Assembly: GCA_951640165.1 (NCBI GenBank)
Contig: OX621248.1
Location: forward strand, 992,001-1,056,000
Source: Pseudoips prasinana
Lineage: Eukaryota > Arthropoda > Insecta > Lepidoptera > Nolidae
Direction: 5' to 3'
DNA: 64,000 nucleotides
In this document: piece by piece, positions 61,185 through 64,000 of the stretch
How positions within the stretch are numbered: position 1 is the stretch's first letter
Layout of the letters: each line of letters opens with the position of its first letter
The notes under the pieces: generated by a model
What the model saw: only the letters and a program-made list of their open reading frames with translations
What the model was told of the DNA's origin: nothing
Database searches by the model: none
Position numbers and translations under genes: made by a program

Positions 61185-61629
61185 CCTAAAATAATTTATA
61201 TTATTTTCAAGATTTTTTGGTATAATAACTTATTGGAGGCGAATTTAGGTATTTTTCAATCGAGTAAAAAAATTTGTATCGTGTATTGAGTTCAATAAAC
61301 ATTTTCAATATTATTATATAGTCGCAATTGACTTGATTTATTCATTTCTCAGTGAAGTAAACCTCATAACAATTGATTAAAGACTTCGTAATATGTCAAC
61401 TCCGAGTCAATCAATTTCTTATCAAAACCGGTTCGAACAAAAATAATACGGGACCTCTTAGAAAGTATTCCTTATGAAATAAAATAATTATCAAAATAGG
61501 TTCAAGAACGGAGAAATTGCGTAACTTACATACAACAAAGGTTAAAGATATTTAGAATAGATTTAATTTATACCTTAACTTTAAGTTACTTTTATGAGTT
61601 TCAGCTTATAAAAATAACTAAAAAAGAAG
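61185..61629. other. No gene seen
   Basis: AT-rich spacer downstream (minus-strand sense) of the possible exon; if real, this would be intron. Confidence 0.4.
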
Positions 61630-61639
61630 TGTTACTTAC

Positions 61640-61887
61640 ACTGTGCTATTGTGAAATGTTTGTAGTTTTGTGTTATCTTTATAACGTATTGCCACACCAT
61701 AATAGTTACCATCAATAAGGTTTCCCAAATCGGTCACTGGGACGCAGTTAAAAACGTGAAATGCAAGTTTAAACATTAGCATACGGGTTGCGGCCCACGG
61801 GTTATGTAATGCAAGTAAAACTTTTGAGTTTAACACAAAAATGTCGTTGTGATAAATCGACGTTTGATACAGTGTCGATATGCATGA
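61640..61887 (-). CDS. Possible host coding exon (partial), unknown product
   Basis: A minus-strand frame open for about 82 codons reads TSIYHNDIFVLNSKVLLALH, NPWAATRMLMFKLAFHVFNC and NLIDGNYYGVAIRYKDNTKL. It ends at ACAGT followed by GTAAGT, a strong 5' splice donor (61634-61639). Composition is balanced and the sequence is not repeated elsewhere in the window. There is no AG acceptor between the upstream stop (61888-61890) and the frame. It could therefore be a first exon, perhaps starting at the RMLMF methionines, which precede a mildly hydrophobic stretch. I do not recognise the protein. Confidence 0.33.
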
Positions 61888-62029
61888 TCAATTAGAAGTT
61901 GATTATATATATCATCATCATATATATACATAATGTATCTAATCATTTTTTCTACGTACACACCAAAGTAGTTGAATCGTATATTAGAATCAACGTTATT
62001 CTACAAAATATAGTCGAATTTAGACTTAC
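61888..62029. other. AT-rich spacer with ATC repeats
   Basis: TATATATATCATCATCATAT near 61904. Confidence 0.5.
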
Positions 62030-62215
62030 TAAGTTTTTTTTTCATGTAAAAGGATGGCAAACGAGCAAGTGGGTCACCTGATGGTAAGTGATCATCGCTA
62101 CCCATAGACACTCGCAACACCTGAGAAGCTGCAAGTGCGTTGCCGTCCAATTTAGCTGTTAACAGTGCTTCATAGGTTTGGTAGGTAATACCTGCTGCCG
62201 CCATTCATATTTAAC
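62030..62215 (-). mobile_element. CR1-like (Zenon-type) LINE 3' UTR
   Basis: The inverted poly(A) is the T run at 62035-62042. TACCATCAGGTGACCCACTTG follows on the minus strand. Closest to the copy at 13235. Confidence 0.7.
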
Positions 62216-62349
62216 TATATGTAATAGCATATATTAAATATCACAGAGCGTATGGTTTGATGAGTAAGTGGTATTTAAAAATATTTTCATAATCTTTTTT
62301 GGCTTAGTTACTTAGTTAGTTTCCATCAAACAAATATTCTATTTGGTGT

Positions 62350-62720
62350 ACAGTATTAGCATTAAAGCGCGACCGTCGTTATTGACACAAGGTCCGCCAT
62401 AATAATAAAATTTAATTCGTACCATAATATAGACAGAACCATTCGATAATGTGTAGTAAAAACATAGCTAAAATTTTGATAATTAAACCTACACACGAAC
62501 CTTGACAATAACTTAATTTAAGTTAGTTAAATATCGTTACCGTTATAAAATAAATCTTATTGTAAATTATTTCCTACAATCCGTGTACCTAAATATTTAT
62601 ATGTACCTAAAAATAATTATAAATTAATTATATATTACTACGAATATGTTCTGACTATTTACAAGCGCTTTTTTGAAGTCTACGTGAACAAAAACCTTTT
62701 TTATTATTATTTTTTGTACG
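62350..62720 (+). mobile_element. LINE 3'-end repeat, family D
   Basis: AGCATTAAAGCGCGACCGTC, AGACAGAACCATTCGATAA, TGTTCTGACTATTTACAAGC and GTCTACGTGAACAAAAACC (poly(A) signal mutated from AATAAA) plus a T/A tail. Confidence 0.68.
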
Positions 62721-62737
62721 TTAAGTTGACATAGGTA

Positions 62738-62872
62738 TCCATTGGGTCCCTGGGACCGCTGGCGTTTAGAGGAAATGAACTCCACTCGTCTTGTATAAGC
62801 GGTTCCGGGAAGAGGTAACCTGCTGTAGCTCAGGTAACACGCTTGTGCGTACTGGGGTAAGGGGAGGCATTC
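62738..62872 (-). repeat. Dispersed repeat family G (second copy)
   Basis: CTGGGACCGCTGGCGTTTAG, CACTCGTCTTGTATAAGCGG, GAGGTAACCTGCTGTAGCTC and GGGGAGGCATTCAC mirror 13056-13200. It lacks the poly(C) run. It is followed directly by an M1 half-element. Confidence 0.6.
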
Positions 62873-62951
62873 ACTTTATCACTAAATTATAGGGTTCACT
62901 TTCAATGGGGGAAATTTGACAGATTGGGGTAGCTTGATGTGCTGGCGTCTG
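62873..62951. mobile_element. M1 MITE, right half
   Basis: GTTCACTTTCAATGGGGGAA to GTGCTGGCGTCTG then TA (62952-62953). The left arm is missing where repeat G begins. Confidence 0.75.
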
Positions 62952-62953
62952 TA

Positions 62954-63283
62954 CCTAGCTACTAATAAAAGTATAACAAATGAAAATAAAATTAAATCAA
63001 AGAATGCAGACACATATTTCCGGTAATATTACCTCTGTTTATTATCAGTTTACTTTCGAACGTAACCTTGAGGTTAACATTTCTTGATTTCTTCTTTGCA
63101 CCTGGTGCGGTCGGAGCGAAAATAAAACAGGAAATACTCCAATCAATATCAACTAGACTAGTTTTGATATCATTGATTATTTTAATAAGATATTAGGTAC
63201 TTATGATAAGGAAAGGGCATCTTTTATAGTATCCATTTAGTTTTGGCCCGAGAATTGAGGGATATTAGAAAAGCTCTTATAAT
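62954..63283. other. No gene seen
   Basis: AT-rich spacer. Confidence 0.4.
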
Positions 63284-63372
63284 ATACTGGGACATTATTC
63301 TCACACGGCCATCTAATCCCAAACAAAGCAGAGTACTATGAAAACCAGATATCTGATATATATACCCCATAA
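63284..63372 (-). mobile_element. SINE family S3, 3' fragment
   Basis: ACTGGGACATTATTCTCACA, GGCCATCTAATCCCAAAC and AAACCAGATATCTGATATA. Confidence 0.65.
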
Positions 63373-63687
63373 GGGTGCCCTCAGGTATTAGTCGTAAGTT
63401 ATTTAATTAGTCATAATTAAAAGTAAATTCTTTAATTTTAATACACAATTGATAAATGTACCTAACAATAATAGCTTAGTATCTTGCTATTTATTATTTA
63501 TTTAAGGATATTAAAAATATATGTGACGAAACACACCGCACGGATGGACTAATTCAAAATATTTTGTTGCTTTAATTACTGTTTTTAAACTGTGTTTATG
63601 TAATACATTGTGAGCTTGACAAGTACAAGTGTATGTAACTACCCAATTGCTGAATAAATTTCATTATTTAATTTCATTTCATTATTC
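63373..63687. other. No gene seen
   Basis: AT-rich; the ATTTCATTATTTAATTTCATTTC simple sequence is near 63658. Confidence 0.4.
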
Positions 63688-63982
63688 ACTTTTCTTTTGT
63701 AAATACATACTTTTATAGATAATTACACCCAGACTCAGGACAATAGGATATGTTCATGCACACAAATATTTGTTCTGGGTGGGAATTGAACCCACTACCT
63801 GCGGCGTGAAAGCATTTACCAAACATCCCAACCAGCCCAATACTATAGCAAACACACATAAGCAGATATACCTAGTAGTTTATTTGTTATCTGGTTTCCA
63901 TAGTACGAGCTCTTCTTAGTTTGGGATTAGATGTCCGTGTGTGACTGATGTCCCAGGATATTATTTATATTATTATTATTTG
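63688..63982. mobile_element. SINE family S3: head half inverted, followed by a tail half in plus orientation
   Basis: 63688-63832 is the head half on the minus strand (B box GTGGGTTCAATTCCC; GGGCTGGTTGGGATG). 63878-63982 is the tail half on the plus strand (TTATCTGGTTTCCATAGTAC, TTTGGGATTAGATGTCCGTG, GTCCCAGGATATTATT). The two halves meet head-to-tail in opposite senses around 63833-63877, either an inversion within one copy or two truncated copies. Confidence 0.7.
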
Positions 63983-64000
63983 ATTTAGTCTCTGTTGCTT

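Overview
The window looks like intergenic or intronic DNA from an insect, most probably a moth or butterfly (Lepidoptera). It is AT-rich, I found no complete host gene, and it is packed with repeat types I know from lepidopteran genomes. These include RTE-type endonuclease/reverse-transcriptase fragments ending in GATGATGATG, short Helitrons ending in the GCGGGTAAAACCGCGGGGCACAGCTAG hairpin type, several tRNA-headed SINE families, and 5'-truncated CR1/Jockey-like LINEs. The species cannot be named from sequence alone. There are no operons, CRISPR arrays or bacterial features.

The only gene I consider complete is the transposase of a Tc1-like DNA transposon at 44565-46208. It has TA target duplications, long terminal inverted repeats, a TATA box plus arthropod initiator, an unbroken 343-codon DD34E transposase and a poly(A) signal. 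It looks young and possibly autonomous.

Layout. 1-5 kb: a 115-bp tandem repeat, Helitrons, a TA-flanked foldback MITE family (M1), the first tRNA-SINEs and a CpG-rich palindromic element at 4.7-5.0 kb. 5-16.8 kb: two LINE reverse-transcriptase C-termini (5.0-5.9 and 15.8-16.3 kb), a foldback at 10.4-10.7 kb, an 840-bp inverted-repeat element at 12.85-13.7 kb and a tandem run of Helitrons at 15.1-15.8 kb. 17-31 kb: SINEs, RTE pieces, Helitrons, a CpG-rich promoter-like patch at 18.7 kb and LINE 3' ends at 29.5-30.7 kb. 31-44 kb: mostly unique AT-rich DNA with scattered Helitrons, SINEs and an RTE C-terminus at 40.2 kb. 44.5-46.2 kb: the Tc1 element. 47-64 kb: a 425-bp MITE, nested SINE/Helitron insertions, an inverted-repeat element that contains a LINE fragment (53.1-53.9 kb), a GC-rich open frame (57.4 kb) and a possible host exon on the minus strand with a GTAAGT donor (61.6-61.9 kb).

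The most useful observations are the layered insertions, which give relative ages (Helitron into SINE, LINE into SINE, SINE into Helitron, a 205-bp repeat into SINE); a SINE family whose head matches the 5S rRNA internal promoter; and four tRNA-headed SINE families that share one central body. All family names rest on reading the sequence and on general knowledge of the families. No database search was run.
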